Assembly (NCBI GenBank): GCA_964371585.1
Contig: CAYJMD010000001.1
Location: 62,001 to 126,000 of the forward strand
Direction of reading: 5' to 3'
Length of the DNA: 64,000 bases
From: RGIG5057 sp964371585
GTDB lineage: Bacteria; Bacillota; Clostridia; TANB77; CAG-465
In this document: positions 41,539-51,333 of the stretch, in pieces
Numbering within the stretch: the first letter of the stretch is position 1
Layout of the letters: each line of letters opens with the position of its first letter
The notes under the pieces: model-generated
The model's database searches: none
Told to the model about the DNA's origin: nothing
Seen by the model: the letters and a program-made list of their open reading frames with translations, nothing else
Program-made: the position numbers and the translations under genes

Positions 41539-43020
41539 ATGAATAGAAACGATATATACAAAGATATAAGTTTAAGAACGGGTGGGGATATATACTTAGG
41601 AGTAGTAGGGCCAGTTAGAACAGGCAAATCTACATTTATTAAAAATTTTATGGAGATGTTTGTTATACCAAATATTGAAAATGAATATAAGAAGGATAGA
41701 GCAAAAGATGAACTTCCGCAAAGTGCAGCAGGTAAAACTATTATGACAACAGAGCCTAAATTTATTCCAAATGAATCTGTAGAAGTCTCTTTAGAAAATA
41801 ATGTTAAGCTTAAAACTAGACTAGTAGATTGTGTAGGATATCTTGTAAAAGATAGCATAGGATATTTAGAAAATGATATGCCAAGAATGGTTAAAACACC
41901 TTGGTCTAGTGAAGAAATGGAATTTGCACAAGCTGCAGAAATTGGTACAAAAAAAGTAATTGAAGAACATTCTACAATTGGCTTAGTTGTTACTACAGAT
42001 GGTAGTATTACGGATATAGATAGAGATTCATATGTAGAAGCAGAAGAAAGAGTAATAGATGAACTTAAACAGTTAAATAAACCTTTTGTTATACTACTTA
42101 ACTCTACTGATCCAAGTAGTGAAAATACAAGATCGCTAAAATTAGAATTAGAAGAGAAATATAATGCTCCTGTTATGGCAACTGATGTTTCACAGCTTAA
42201 AGAAGAAGATGTAGAGGAAGTTTTTGAAAAAGTTTTAGGTGAATTTCCTATAACAGAAATAGGTATTAATCTTCCTAAATGGTTTAATATCTTAGAATTT
42301 AATCACTGGCTTAAACAAGATATGTCTAAGATAGTTAAAGAATCTTTTGGAAATGATTATTCATTAAGAGAAGTAAGAAATATAGTATCTTCTATGAGAG
42401 ACAGTCATGATATAATATCAAATATAAATATTGATGATACTAAAATGCAAGATGGAACAATACACTTAACTATCGAGATAGATAATAGCATATTCTATAA
42501 GATACTTGCAGAAATATCAAATGCTGATATATCAACTGAAGCTGATATATTTAAAATAATGAAAGAATATAAAACGACTAAGGCAGAGTATGATAAAATT
42601 AAAATGGCTTTAGAAGAAGTTAGAATAAAAGGTTATGGTATAGTAACTCCTCAAATTGATGAACTATCACTTGAAGAACCAGAAATTGTTAAACAAGGTT
42701 CTAAGTTTGGAGTTAAACTAAAAGCGTCAGCTCCAAGTATACATATGGTAAGATGTGATGTTGAGACTGAAGTAAGTCCAATAGTAGGAAGTGAAAAGCA
42801 ATCAGAAGATTTAGTTAAATACTTATTATCTGAGTTTGAAAATGATCCTAAAAAAATATGGGAATCAAATATTTTTGGTAAGTCATTGCATGAACTTGTA
42901 AATGAAGGTCTGCAAAATAAACTATATAGAATGCCAGATGAAGCTCAAATGAAATTACAAGAAACTCTGCAACGAATAATCAATGAAGGTAGCTCCGGTC
43001 TTATTTGTATAATACTTTAA
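41539..43020 (+). CDS. spoIVA: Stage IV sporulation protein A
   Basis: 493 residues. SpoIVA is the ATPase that polymerises on the outer forespore membrane as the coat basement. The opening IYKDISLRTGGDIYLGVVGP, Walker A GPVRTGKST (about 24-32), DCVGY (about 98-102) and the C-terminal end in GLICIIL are typical. It would be made in the mother cell under sigma-E; I could not define a clean sigma-E promoter in the 98 bases upstream. GGAGGGTAAAG precedes the ATG. It is the best evidence that the organism can form endospores. Confidence 0.95.
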   Translation: MNRNDIYKDISLRTGGDIYLGVVGPVRTGKSTFIKNFMEMFVIPNIENEYKKDRAKDELPQSAAGKTIMTTEPKFIPNESVEVSLENNVKLKTRLVDCVGYLVKDSIGYLENDMPRMVKTPWSSEEMEFAQAAEIGTKKVIEEHSTIGLVVTTDGSITDIDRDSYVEAEERVIDELKQLNKPFVILLNSTDPSSENTRSLKLELEEKYNAPVMATDVSQLKEEDVEEVFEKVLGEFPITEIGINLPKWFNILEFNHWLKQDMSKIVKESFGNDYSLREVRNIVSSMRDSHDIISNINIDDTKMQDGTIHLTIEIDNSIFYKILAEISNADISTEADIFKIMKEYKTTKAEYDKIKMALEEVRIKGYGIVTPQIDELSLEEPEIVKQGSKFGVKLKASAPSIHMVRCDVETEVSPIVGSEKQSEDLVKYLLSEFENDPKKIWESNIFGKSLHELVNEGLQNKLYRMPDEAQMKLQETLQRIINEGSSGLICIIL

Positions 43021-43078
43021 AGTAAATAAATAGTACAAATCCAATATACTATAATAAAATACTCATCTTTAATAAATA

Positions 43079-43107
43079 TTGATAATTTAATCTATATATG
43101 ATATAAT
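43079..43107 (+). promoter_or_regulatory. Promoter of the zinc-ribbon gene
   Basis: TTGATA (43079-43084), 17 bases, TATAAT (43102-43107) with TG extension. Confidence 0.75.
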
Positions 43108-43163
43108 AAGTGATATGTAAGTATAAAAATAGAATAATTATAATTAATTAAGGAGAGAATAAT

Positions 43164-43406
43164 ATGGCTAATGAGATTAAATGTGTGAAATGTGGATCAA
43201 AAGAGATATCAATTGAAAAACAACGCAAGAATGTACAAAGACATATGGTATACAGTTGGAATGGATTAGGAGGTTCTAAAGGTCAAGAATATAGAATAAA
43301 ATCTTATGATACTATTTTATTATGTGAATGCCAAAATTGTTCTGAAAAATTTGAAAAACAAGGCGATTCATATAAAGATACTTTAGGACGTGGTGAATGG
43401 AATTAA
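43164..43406 (+). CDS. Small zinc-ribbon protein, 80 residues
   Basis: Two CxxC knuckles: CVKCGSKE (about 7-14) and CECQNC (about 54-59), with a 40-residue polar insert between them containing SWNGLGGSKGQEYRIKSYD. Probably a structural zinc ribbon binding nucleic acid or a protein. No family name is given. It is a single gene with its own promoter and a strong terminator. AAGGAGAG precedes the ATG. Confidence 0.7.
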   Translation: MANEIKCVKCGSKEISIEKQRKNVQRHMVYSWNGLGGSKGQEYRIKSYDTILLCECQNCSEKFEKQGDSYKDTLGRGEWN

Positions 43407-43414
43407 ATAAATTT

Positions 43415-43447
43415 AAAGGAAGTAGATAATATCTATTTCCTTTTTTA
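43415..43447 (+). terminator. Intrinsic terminator
   Basis: 12-bp stem 43415-43426 / 43432-43443 (AAAGGAAGTAGA / TCTATTTCCTTT), one G-T pair, T run. Confidence 0.9.
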
Positions 43448-43500
43448 TCTGTAGATAATTAAAAATTTATATGTGTTATTTTATAAATCATTATAATAGT

Positions 43501-43531
43501 AAAAACACTAATAATATAGTTAGTGTTTTTT
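43501..43531 (+). terminator. Second terminator-like hairpin, no gene between
   Basis: 11-bp perfect stem AAAAACACTAA (43501-43511) / TTAGTGTTTTT (43520-43530). A TATAAT stands right before it (43492-43497). No ORF lies between this and the previous terminator. It may be a back-up terminator. Confidence 0.7.
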
Positions 43532-43648
43532 GTTGTATTAGATAGTCTTATTTTATGTTAATAAATAAATATAATTATTAAAAAAAATATTGTATAAAAA
43601 ATAAATTCATGATATACTAAAAGTGTATATTGAGAAGAGGTAATATAT

Positions 43649-45166
43649 ATGAAAAAAGGAATAACACTTATAGTTTTAGTAATAACTATTGTAGTATTAT
43701 TAATTTTGACAGGAGTTGTAATAGGTAACTTAACCGGTTTTAATAGTGTACTTACAGATGCAAATAAAGCTGCTATTATGCAAACATATAGTGGTTTTAA
43801 AGAACTTGCAGTAACAAAAGCTATCGAAAGACAAGGAGAGATAATTCTTTCAAGAGAAAAAGAAACAGATTTAATGTATAATATTTATACTGGAGATAGT
43901 ATTAAAGATGTAATTCCTAATTTACCAGATGATTTAATTAATAAAATTGCAGTTGTGGGGAAACATATTGTATATATAGCAGATGAAATTACTGAAGAAA
44001 CAAAAATTTTAGAAGAATTAGGCTATATTATTATTGAAGAAGATGATTTAGATTATGTAATTGAACTTCAAATGATAGAAAATGTAACAATACTTACAAA
44101 TATATATAATTATAATAAAATTGGAGGTCAGCTTTCTACAGATGAAAATCCAGAAGCAATATATATAGCAGGAATTGCATATGAATATGGATGGAGTATA
44201 TTAGGTGAAAATAATAATATAATAAATGAACTGAACTCCTTAAATAAATTTGATATAACACCAGAAATTGAAAGTTATTTTAGTCATGGACCATATTTGG
44301 TAGATTATAAAAAAGGGTATGTAATAAGTATAGAAGGAAAAGTTATTAATGAGACAATAGGAGATAAATTACTTAAACATACTTTTAATTATAATGGACA
44401 ATCTCAAGGTTTAGTGACAGACGAACTTCTTACAGGTGTATTTCCAGATTCTGTAAAAAATGATACATATTGGGGAGAATTTACAAGTAATCCAACATCA
44501 TCATTATTAAATAAAGAATATAATTATGTTACAGATAAGTATGGTAATATTGGTTTGAAATTAGATGATACAATAACAAGTGTATCACTTAATCAAAATA
44601 TTAGAATTGATGAAGAATTTTCTATAAGTGTTCTTATTAGTGATTCAGCTGATGAACAAGGAAATACTTTTGCTGCAAGAGATTATTATGCAGATGGAAT
44701 TGATAAGGTTGGAGGGACTATAGCAGCAATTTCTGATAGAATGGACTATTATATAGGCTGGCTTAGTATAGTAACTGATCCTGTTAAAGGTGATAAACTT
44801 AGAATTCATGTATACAACTGGGTTGAAGATATAGAAGAAAATGGAAAACTTGGATTTTATAGCCTTGATATCAGTGAATATAATCAAAATTATATGCATA
44901 TCCAACTTACCTCTAGACGTAGTGGAGAAACTGTAGTATATATAAATGGTATCGAGAAAGCTAGATTTGAATCTGGTAGTTATGATTTAACATATAACGA
45001 GCTACATGTTGGAGCACTTAGACCTGGCACAGGATTTTTTAATTATAATGGAGTGATTCACTCAATTGGAATATATGGGGATATACTTAAGCCAGATGAA
45101 ATTACTAGTAACTGGGAATATATAAAGAAAATATATCATTTAGATGATAATGGTATTCAAAATTAA
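43649..45166 (+). CDS. Pilin-like surface protein with C-terminal LamG domain (copy 1)
   Basis: 505 residues. The N-terminus MKKGITLIVLVITIVVLLIL has the class III (prepilin-type) layout, with cleavage expected after Gly4, but the usual Glu5 of pilins is replaced by Val. The body after about residue 30 is extracytoplasmic. The last 190 residues have a concanavalin A/LamG pattern: ISVLISDSADEQGN, an IGWLSIV strand, YMHIQLTSRRSGETVVYING, LHVGALRPG and a final helix DEITSNWEYIKK. It is the most diverged of three tandem paralogues. Likely surface adhesin or sugar binder. AGAAGAGG precedes the ATG. Confidence 0.75.
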   Translation: MKKGITLIVLVITIVVLLILTGVVIGNLTGFNSVLTDANKAAIMQTYSGFKELAVTKAIERQGEIILSREKETDLMYNIYTGDSIKDVIPNLPDDLINKIAVVGKHIVYIADEITEETKILEELGYIIIEEDDLDYVIELQMIENVTILTNIYNYNKIGGQLSTDENPEAIYIAGIAYEYGWSILGENNNIINELNSLNKFDITPEIESYFSHGPYLVDYKKGYVISIEGKVINETIGDKLLKHTFNYNGQSQGLVTDELLTGVFPDSVKNDTYWGEFTSNPTSSLLNKEYNYVTDKYGNIGLKLDDTITSVSLNQNIRIDEEFSISVLISDSADEQGNTFAARDYYADGIDKVGGTIAAISDRMDYYIGWLSIVTDPVKGDKLRIHVYNWVEDIEENGKLGFYSLDISEYNQNYMHIQLTSRRSGETVVYINGIEKARFESGSYDLTYNELHVGALRPGTGFFNYNGVIHSIGIYGDILKPDEITSNWEYIKKIYHLDDNGIQN

Positions 45167-45176
45167 AGGGGAAAAT

Positions 45177-46691
45177 ATGAAAAATAATAAAAAGGGGATA
45201 TCTTTAATAGTATTAATAATAACAATTGTAGTTTTACTTATAATAACAACCTCTGTTGTTTTGACACTGGTAAATAATAATATTATTAATGATGCAAGTA
45301 AAGCTGTTAGATTACAGCAGTTATCTACTATAAAAGAGGAGATAATTTTATATATGGGCAAAATACAAAGTGATAGTATGCTAAGTAAAGATAATGAAAC
45401 ATCACTTTCATATAATATTGTAACAAATGATGAAATTGATGATGTGGTAAGTTTTGTTCCTAGTGAATTAGTTAATAAAATTGCAATAGTTGGTAACAGA
45501 ATGTTTTATATAGATAATGAAGTTCCAGAAAATATAGAAGAAATAGAAAAAATGGGATATATATTTATAAAACCAGAAGATTTAGATTATGTAATAGAAC
45601 TTCAGTTAATAGAAAATATTGTTGAGTTATCAAATAGATATAATTATAATGAAATTGGTAAAAAATTAGGACAACCGGATATTGAATATATTGCTGGTAT
45701 TGGGTATGGTAATCCATGGAATGTGGTAGGTAAAGGAGATAGCACAGGGATAAATTCTAATATAATTTCAGAGATTGAAACATTAAATAGATTTGTGCTT
45801 ACTGAAGAAGAAAAATCATATTTTACTCATAGTCCATATATTGTAAATTATAGTAATGGAGCTGTACTAAGTATAAAAGGAAAAGTTATAAATGAAGGGA
45901 CTACAAAAGAAATTTGGACGACTTCATTTAATTATAAAATTGGAACTAGTGGATTTATAACAGATAATCTACTTTCAGCTGTTATTGATGCATCTTTAAA
46001 AGAAGAATATGATTATGGTGAATTTGAATTTAGTACTACAGGTAGTTCTTCTTTAAACTTTGATTATGAAGAAGATAAATATGGTAATAAGGCATTAGTT
46101 TTAGGAGAAGCGGTAGCTACATTACAAATTGATCAAAGTATCAAAATTAATCAACAATATACAATTAGTATTTTGATTAATGGTACTACAAATCAAAAAA
46201 ATAATGATGGTTATTTAGGTACGGATTATAAAGATGGATCTGAAGGGTATAATAAAACAGCTAATACAATAATTGCTGTATCTGATGTAGCTAATAATTA
46301 TGTGGCATGGGTAGGAATTATGACAAATAGATTACGAATACATTCATTTGCTACATTAACAGATTTAACCCCTGAAAGAGGTCACTTAAATATAGATGTT
46401 AGTGAGTATGACAATAAATTTATGCATATACAAATTGTAGCTAAAAAAAGTTCAGAATCATATGTGTATATAAATGGACAACTAAAAGGCACATATACTG
46501 GTGGAATTTCAAATGCTACATATAAATCAGTAACACTTGGAGATTTAAGACCTGGAAGAGGAGTTAAATATCAAGGTAATCTTTTTGATGTAGCTATATA
46601 TGGAGAACTTTTAACAGAAGAACAGATTCAAAGCAATTGGGATTATGTAAAAGGAAAATATAATTTAAATGACGATGGTAGTCAAAATTAA
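45177..46691 (+). CDS. Pilin-like surface protein with C-terminal LamG domain (copy 2)
   Basis: 504 residues. KKGISLIVLIITIVVLLIIT is the prepilin-type N-terminus, again without Glu5. A conserved block DLDYVIELQLIENIVELSNR (about 140-159) is shared with copy 3, as are YIAGIGYG and the LamG-like end (FMHIQIVAKKSSESYVYING, VTLGDLRPGRGVKYQG, last residues NLNDDGSQN). The start is ATG 45177 after AAAGGGGAAA, ten bases after the stop of copy 1; an upstream in-frame start at 45144 would overlap copy 1. Translation is likely linked along the three genes. Confidence 0.78.
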   Translation: MKNNKKGISLIVLIITIVVLLIITTSVVLTLVNNNIINDASKAVRLQQLSTIKEEIILYMGKIQSDSMLSKDNETSLSYNIVTNDEIDDVVSFVPSELVNKIAIVGNRMFYIDNEVPENIEEIEKMGYIFIKPEDLDYVIELQLIENIVELSNRYNYNEIGKKLGQPDIEYIAGIGYGNPWNVVGKGDSTGINSNIISEIETLNRFVLTEEEKSYFTHSPYIVNYSNGAVLSIKGKVINEGTTKEIWTTSFNYKIGTSGFITDNLLSAVIDASLKEEYDYGEFEFSTTGSSSLNFDYEEDKYGNKALVLGEAVATLQIDQSIKINQQYTISILINGTTNQKNNDGYLGTDYKDGSEGYNKTANTIIAVSDVANNYVAWVGIMTNRLRIHSFATLTDLTPERGHLNIDVSEYDNKFMHIQIVAKKSSESYVYINGQLKGTYTGGISNATYKSVTLGDLRPGRGVKYQGNLFDVAIYGELLTEEQIQSNWDYVKGKYNLNDDGSQN

Positions 46692-46715
46692 TATATAAAA
46701 ATAGGAGAATTGAGA

Positions 46716-48245
46716 ATGAAAAAAAGAGGTATATCTTTGATTATATTGATAATAACAATAATAGTATTGCTTATAATCACTACAACAGTTATATTAACAT
46801 TAATAAATAATAATATTATAGATGATGCAAACAGAGCAGTTAATCTACAAGAATTAACTACTTTTAAAGAGGAACTTGACGTATACATTGTTCAAAAACA
46901 AATAGATAATGCATTAAGCACAACTAAAGAAACATCGTTGTCATATAATATTATAACAGGAGAAGAAGTGAAAAATGTAGTGACTTCTGTTCCAGATGAA
47001 TTAATAGGAAAAGTTGGGATTGTAGGTAACAAGGTATTTTATTTAGCAGATGAAGTACCTTCAAATATGGAAGAATTAGAAAAAATGGGATATGATTTTT
47101 TAAAACCTGAAGATTTAGAATATGCTATTGAGCTTCAATTAATAGAAAATGTAGTTGAATTATCAAATAGATATAGTTATGTTGAAATAGGTAAAAAATT
47201 AGGTCAATCTGATATAGCATTTGGAGAACCAAGTATTGAATACATAGCAGGTATAGGTTATGGTAGATCATGGACTTTACTTGGTGAAGATGATAGTGAA
47301 GGATTAAATACAAATGTTGTTAATTCTATAGAGTCACTAGATAGGTTTATACTAACTGAAGAAGAAAAGTCATATTTTAAACATAGTCCTTATGTTATTA
47401 ATTATACAAGTGGAGCAGTTTTAAGTATAAAAGGTGAAGTTATAAATGCAAATACATCCAAAGAAATATGGACACCTTCATTTAATTATTTAGCTGGATC
47501 TAGCGGATTTGTTACTGATAGTTTACTTAGTGGAGTTATAGATGCATCACTAAAAGATGACTATAACTATGGAGAGTTTAAATTTAATACTACAGGGAGT
47601 TCATCTTCTAATTTTGATTATGAAGAAGATAAATATGGAAATGTAGGTTTAGAGCTTGGAGAATCAGTAGGTACATTAGAAATAGATCAAAGTATAAAAA
47701 TTAATGAACGATATACTATTTCATTATTAATAAAAGGTCCAACAAATCAAATAAGTAAAGATATTTACGCTGGACCTAATCATAATGATGGTTCGCCTGG
47801 TGCAAGAGATAATGCAAATACTATAATTGCTGTTTCTGATGTTGAAAATAGTTATATAGCATGGATTGGTATTATAACAAACAGACTTAGAATACAGTCA
47901 TTTAATAGAGTAACAGATTTACATCCAAGTAAAGGTTATTTAAATATAGATGTTAGTGAGTATGATAATAAATACATGTATATTCAAGTAGTTGCCGAAA
48001 GAGGTGAGGAAAGCAAATTATATATAAATGGTGTGCTTAAAGGAACATATACTGGTGGAACTGTAAATGGTACATACAAATCAGTTACAATTGGAGATTT
48101 AAGACCAGGAAGAGGAATTAAATATGAAGGTAATATTTATGATATAGCAATTTATGGGGAATATTTAACAGAAGAACAGTTACAATCTAATTGGCAATAT
48201 GTTAAAGAACAATATAATTTAAATGATGATGGAAGTCAAAATTAA
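46716..48245 (+). CDS. Pilin-like surface protein with C-terminal LamG domain (copy 3)
   Basis: 509 residues, clearly the closest relative of copy 2. KKRGISLIILIITIIVLLII at the N-terminus lacks Glu5. The middle has a 9-residue insertion relative to copy 2 (near SDIAFGEPSIEYIAG). The C-terminal LamG-like half ends NLNDDGSQN, as in copy 2. The start is ATG 46716 after AGGAG (46703-46707); TTG 46710 is less likely. It closes the tandem array before a terminator. Divergence among copies suggests antigenic or ligand variation, which is inference. Confidence 0.78.
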   Translation: MKKRGISLIILIITIIVLLIITTTVILTLINNNIIDDANRAVNLQELTTFKEELDVYIVQKQIDNALSTTKETSLSYNIITGEEVKNVVTSVPDELIGKVGIVGNKVFYLADEVPSNMEELEKMGYDFLKPEDLEYAIELQLIENVVELSNRYSYVEIGKKLGQSDIAFGEPSIEYIAGIGYGRSWTLLGEDDSEGLNTNVVNSIESLDRFILTEEEKSYFKHSPYVINYTSGAVLSIKGEVINANTSKEIWTPSFNYLAGSSGFVTDSLLSGVIDASLKDDYNYGEFKFNTTGSSSSNFDYEEDKYGNVGLELGESVGTLEIDQSIKINERYTISLLIKGPTNQISKDIYAGPNHNDGSPGARDNANTIIAVSDVENSYIAWIGIITNRLRIQSFNRVTDLHPSKGYLNIDVSEYDNKYMYIQVVAERGEESKLYINGVLKGTYTGGTVNGTYKSVTIGDLRPGRGIKYEGNIYDIAIYGEYLTEEQLQSNWQYVKEQYNLNDDGSQN

Positions 48246-48257
48246 TAATAGATAAAT

Positions 48258-48294
48258 AATAAGGTGCTAGTTATATAATAATTAGCACCTTATT
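48258..48294 (+). terminator. Hairpin terminator of the pilin-LamG cluster
   Basis: 12-bp perfect stem AATAAGGTGCTA (48258-48269) / TAGCACCTTATT (48283-48294); the T run is weak. Confidence 0.75.
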
Positions 48295-48328
48295 ATAGTA
48301 TACAGTTGAAATAATAGTAATAAAATGT

Positions 48329-48334
48329 TATAAT
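48329..48334 (+). promoter_or_regulatory. -10 box of galE
   Basis: TATAAT at 48329-48334, preceded by TGT; 46 bases before the ATG. Confidence 0.55.
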
Positions 48335-48379
48335 ATTTGTTGTACAAATAAATATATATACTAATAAGGAGGAAGTTTA

Positions 48380-49387
48380 ATGAGTAAAATATTAGTAACA
48401 GGTGGAGCTGGATATATAGGTTCACATACTGTAGTAGAGTTATTAAACATTAATAAAGAAGTAGTGGTATTAGATGATTTTTCTAATAGTAATCCAGAAG
48501 TTTTAAATAGTATAAAAACTATAACTGGTAAAGATTTTAAATTCTATGAAGGTGATATGAATGATTCGTCTATATTAGAAAAAATATTTACTGAAAATGA
48601 AATAGCAAGTGTTATAGATTTTGCAGCATATAAAGCAGTAGGTGAGTCTGTTGCTATGCCAATAGAGTACTATACAAATAATGTAGCTAGTGTACTTACA
48701 CTTTTAAAAGTTATGAAAAAATACGACTGTAAAAAAATAGTATTTAGTTCAAGTGCTACTGTGTACGGAGATCCTAAAATTCTACCAATAACAGAATCTT
48801 CTGAAACAGGAGCTACTACTAATCCATATGGAGCATCAAAACATATGGTGGAATGCATATTAAAAGATTTATATATTTCTGATAATACATGGAATATAGG
48901 TATACTTAGATACTTTAATCCTATAGGTGCTCATAGTTCAGGATTAATTGGAGAAGTTCCAAATGGAGTTCCAGCAAACTTACTTCCGTATGTAGCTCAA
49001 GTTGCAAGTGGTAAAAGAGAATTCTTATCTGTATTTGGTAATGACTATAATACTAAAGATGGTACAGGAGTTAGAGATTATATTCATGTAGTTGATTTAG
49101 CAATAGGACATTTAAAATTAATTGATAAATTAGATGAAAATAATAATGAACTGTATATCTATAATTTAGGAACGGGAACAGGATATAGTGTTCTTGAAAT
49201 TGTTGAAGCTTTTGAAAGAGTTAACTCAGTTAAAGTTCCATATAAAATAATGCCAAGAAGAGCAGGAGATATAGCTACTTGTTATGCTGCTACAGATAAA
49301 GCATATAATGAACTTGGATTTAAAACAACTAAAAATTTAGAAGACATGTGTAGAGATATGTGGAATTTTGAAAAAAACATGAAATAA
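48380..49387 (+). CDS. galE: UDP-glucose 4-epimerase
   Basis: 335 residues. Interconverts UDP-glucose and UDP-galactose and so supplies surface-polysaccharide precursors. The NAD-binding loop is TGGAGYIGSHT (about 7-17). SSSATVYG (about 122-129) and YGASKHMVE (about 148-156) hold the Ser/Tyr/Lys catalytic set, and RYFNPIGAH is typical GalE. AAGGAGGAAGTTTA precedes the ATG. It is monocistronic, between a promoter and a terminator. Confidence 0.95.
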   Translation: MSKILVTGGAGYIGSHTVVELLNINKEVVVLDDFSNSNPEVLNSIKTITGKDFKFYEGDMNDSSILEKIFTENEIASVIDFAAYKAVGESVAMPIEYYTNNVASVLTLLKVMKKYDCKKIVFSSSATVYGDPKILPITESSETGATTNPYGASKHMVECILKDLYISDNTWNIGILRYFNPIGAHSSGLIGEVPNGVPANLLPYVAQVASGKREFLSVFGNDYNTKDGTGVRDYIHVVDLAIGHLKLIDKLDENNNELYIYNLGTGTGYSVLEIVEAFERVNSVKVPYKIMPRRAGDIATCYAATDKAYNELGFKTTKNLEDMCRDMWNFEKNMK

Positions 49388-49392
49388 TAATA

Positions 49393-49430
49393 AAGACTTT
49401 AAGTATAATATTATACTTAAGGTCTTATTT
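49393..49430 (+). terminator. Intrinsic terminator of galE
   Basis: 16-bp stem 49393-49408 / 49411-49426 with one G-T pair, followed by ATTTTATT. Confidence 0.85.
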
Positions 49431-49450
49431 TATTAAATAATTATTTTTAA

Positions 49451-49479
49451 TTGCAAAAAATGACAATATAGTATATAAT
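49451..49479 (+). promoter_or_regulatory. Promoter of the DUF3048 gene
   Basis: TTGCAA (49451-49456), 17 bases, TATAAT (49474-49479). Confidence 0.75.
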
Positions 49480-49509
49480 TGTTATTGTAGAGAAAGAGTG
49501 ATATAAGAT

Positions 49510-50622
49510 ATGAATAAAAAAATAATTATATTAGTAGTAATATTGTTAATAATAGTAGTAGCATCAGGTATTGGAGTTTATTTTTATTTAAATAATAATA
49601 ATAATGTAAATAATGATGTGGATGATACTTTAAATCAAGGCGTTTTACCGGAACTTCCTAAAGAACCAGAAATAAAACCTGGTGATTATGTTGAATCTAA
49701 AATGAAAGAAAATTTGACAGACGAAAGAGCGGTAGCTGTTGTGGTTGAAAATCATGTTGATGCAAGACCTCAAAGTGGACTTTCTGAAGCATATATGGTT
49801 TACGAATTTGTTGTAGAAGGCGGAATAACTAGATATTTAGCTATCTATAGAGATAGTGATGCAAGTAAAATTGGGCCTATAAGAAGTGCAAGGCATCATT
49901 TCTTTGATTATATTTTCGAAAATGATGCAACATTTGTACATTTTGGAGGAAGTACAAAAGCATATGCAGATTTAAATACATATAATATATCAAATATGGA
50001 TGGTATGGCGTTAGATGGAATAAGATTCTATAGAGACAATTCACGTTATGCTCCACATAATGCATATACAAATATGACAGAAATAACTGAGTATATGGAT
50101 AGATATAGAACTACAAGTGATGATGAAGGCGTATTTAAATTTTCATCAAATGAGGTTGTTTTAAAAGATTCTGATTTAGCTGAAAAAATTAAAATAGAAT
50201 ATCCAAATGAAGATGTTATATATGAGTATGATGAAGAAAATAAAGTATATAACAGATTTATAGATGAATATATAGACACAGATAGAGAAACTTCAAAACA
50301 AATAACTGTTAAAAACATTGTTGTTCAACAAGTTGAGTATTCAACTTTAACAGGTGTATATGCTGGTAAAGGTGTTATGGAAACAGATAGAATAGGTACA
50401 GGAAAAGGTTATTATATAACTGAAGGTAATATGATAGAAATAACTTGGGAGAAAATAAGTATGGAAAGTAATACTGTTTATAAAGATTTAGAGGGTAATG
50501 AAATAATACTAAATGACGGTAATACATATATTCAAATGCAACCAGATGATTTAGATGTTACTAACCTAACAGTTATACCAGAAGATAATACAGTAACAAC
50601 AGATAGTGAAAAAGTAGAATAA
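49510..50622 (+). CDS. DUF3048 (YerB-like) membrane-anchored protein
   Basis: 370 residues. Membrane anchor about 4-27, then an Asn/Asp-rich linker and the DUF3048 domain. AVAVVVENHVDARPQSGLSE (about 74-93), YEFVVEGGITRYLAIY, KIGPIRSARHHFFDY (about 120-134) and FVHFGGSTKAY are the hallmark blocks. The second half (about 240-355) is the separate YerB C-terminal region. The family's role is unknown; B. subtilis YerB is membrane-associated. The next gene is BofC-like, starting 60 bases later. A Glu/Asp/Thr-rich tail ends the protein. Confidence 0.9.
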   Translation: MNKKIIILVVILLIIVVASGIGVYFYLNNNNNVNNDVDDTLNQGVLPELPKEPEIKPGDYVESKMKENLTDERAVAVVVENHVDARPQSGLSEAYMVYEFVVEGGITRYLAIYRDSDASKIGPIRSARHHFFDYIFENDATFVHFGGSTKAYADLNTYNISNMDGMALDGIRFYRDNSRYAPHNAYTNMTEITEYMDRYRTTSDDEGVFKFSSNEVVLKDSDLAEKIKIEYPNEDVIYEYDEENKVYNRFIDEYIDTDRETSKQITVKNIVVQQVEYSTLTGVYAGKGVMETDRIGTGKGYYITEGNMIEITWEKISMESNTVYKDLEGNEIILNDGNTYIQMQPDDLDVTNLTVIPEDNTVTTDSEKVE

Positions 50623-50682
50623 ATAATATAAAAAATGTATAAAAATACCATACTTGTTAAGAGTATATATAGGGTGATTGTA

Positions 50683-51252
50683 ATGACAGTTAAATCTTAT
50701 AGAATACTTTTAGTGAGTATGGTCCTTTTGCTATTAGGAATAGGTATTATCTATGGAATTAATATAACAAAAGATAGTAGTTTAGTAAAAAAAGATGTAG
50801 AAGATAATATAATTAAAGAAGATATAGATATGGTGTATGAACAAAAAATAGATGAAACTTTAGTTAAATATGAAGAGGATTTTAAAGTTATATTACAAAG
50901 AAATTATACACTTTGTTCTCATGTACTACAAGAAGAAAAAATGGAATTTAATACAAGTAGTGATTTAATAAAAGAAAAGTATAAAGAATATAGTTTTGTG
51001 GAGCAAACTGATGAGTATATAAAGTTTGAAGCAACTATTAATTCAAATTGTCCAAATCATTTCTTACTTAAAATATTAAATGAACATATAGTTATATATC
51101 AAGTGGTAAGTGATGAAGAATTATTACTACATAAAAATACAGAAATACACATAAATAGAATTCGTGAAGAATTATTACAAGAATTAAATAAGGGTATTTA
51201 TGTAAATAGTATTGATGAGCTTAATAGTATAATAGAGGATATGGAAACATAA
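50683..51252 (+). CDS. BofC-like protein
   Basis: 189 residues with an N-terminal membrane segment (about 6-26). BofC works in the forespore intermembrane space and delays pro-sigma-K processing. The C-terminal part agrees with the BofC pattern: YTLCSHVLQEE, then CPNHFLLKILNEHIVIYQVV, LLHKNTEIHINRI and a final LLQELNKGIYVNSIDELNSI. Together with spoIVA it supports sporulation. The frame extends upstream to 50635, but AGGGTGATT places the start at ATG 50683. Match made by eye, moderate certainty. Confidence 0.6.
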   Translation: MTVKSYRILLVSMVLLLLGIGIIYGINITKDSSLVKKDVEDNIIKEDIDMVYEQKIDETLVKYEEDFKVILQRNYTLCSHVLQEEKMEFNTSSDLIKEKYKEYSFVEQTDEYIKFEATINSNCPNHFLLKILNEHIVIYQVVSDEELLLHKNTEIHINRIREELLQELNKGIYVNSIDELNSIIEDMET

Positions 51253-51298
51253 GGCTTTAACTCTAGAAACATGAGTATAAAAAAATAGTGAAAATTAC

Positions 51299-51327
51299 TT
51301 GAAAAAAATAATTAAATAGTGTATAAT
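51299..51327 (+). promoter_or_regulatory. Promoter of the SRP RNA
   Basis: TTGAAA (51299-51304), 17 bases, TATAAT (51322-51327). Confidence 0.85.
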
Positions 51328-51333
51328 ATTAAC

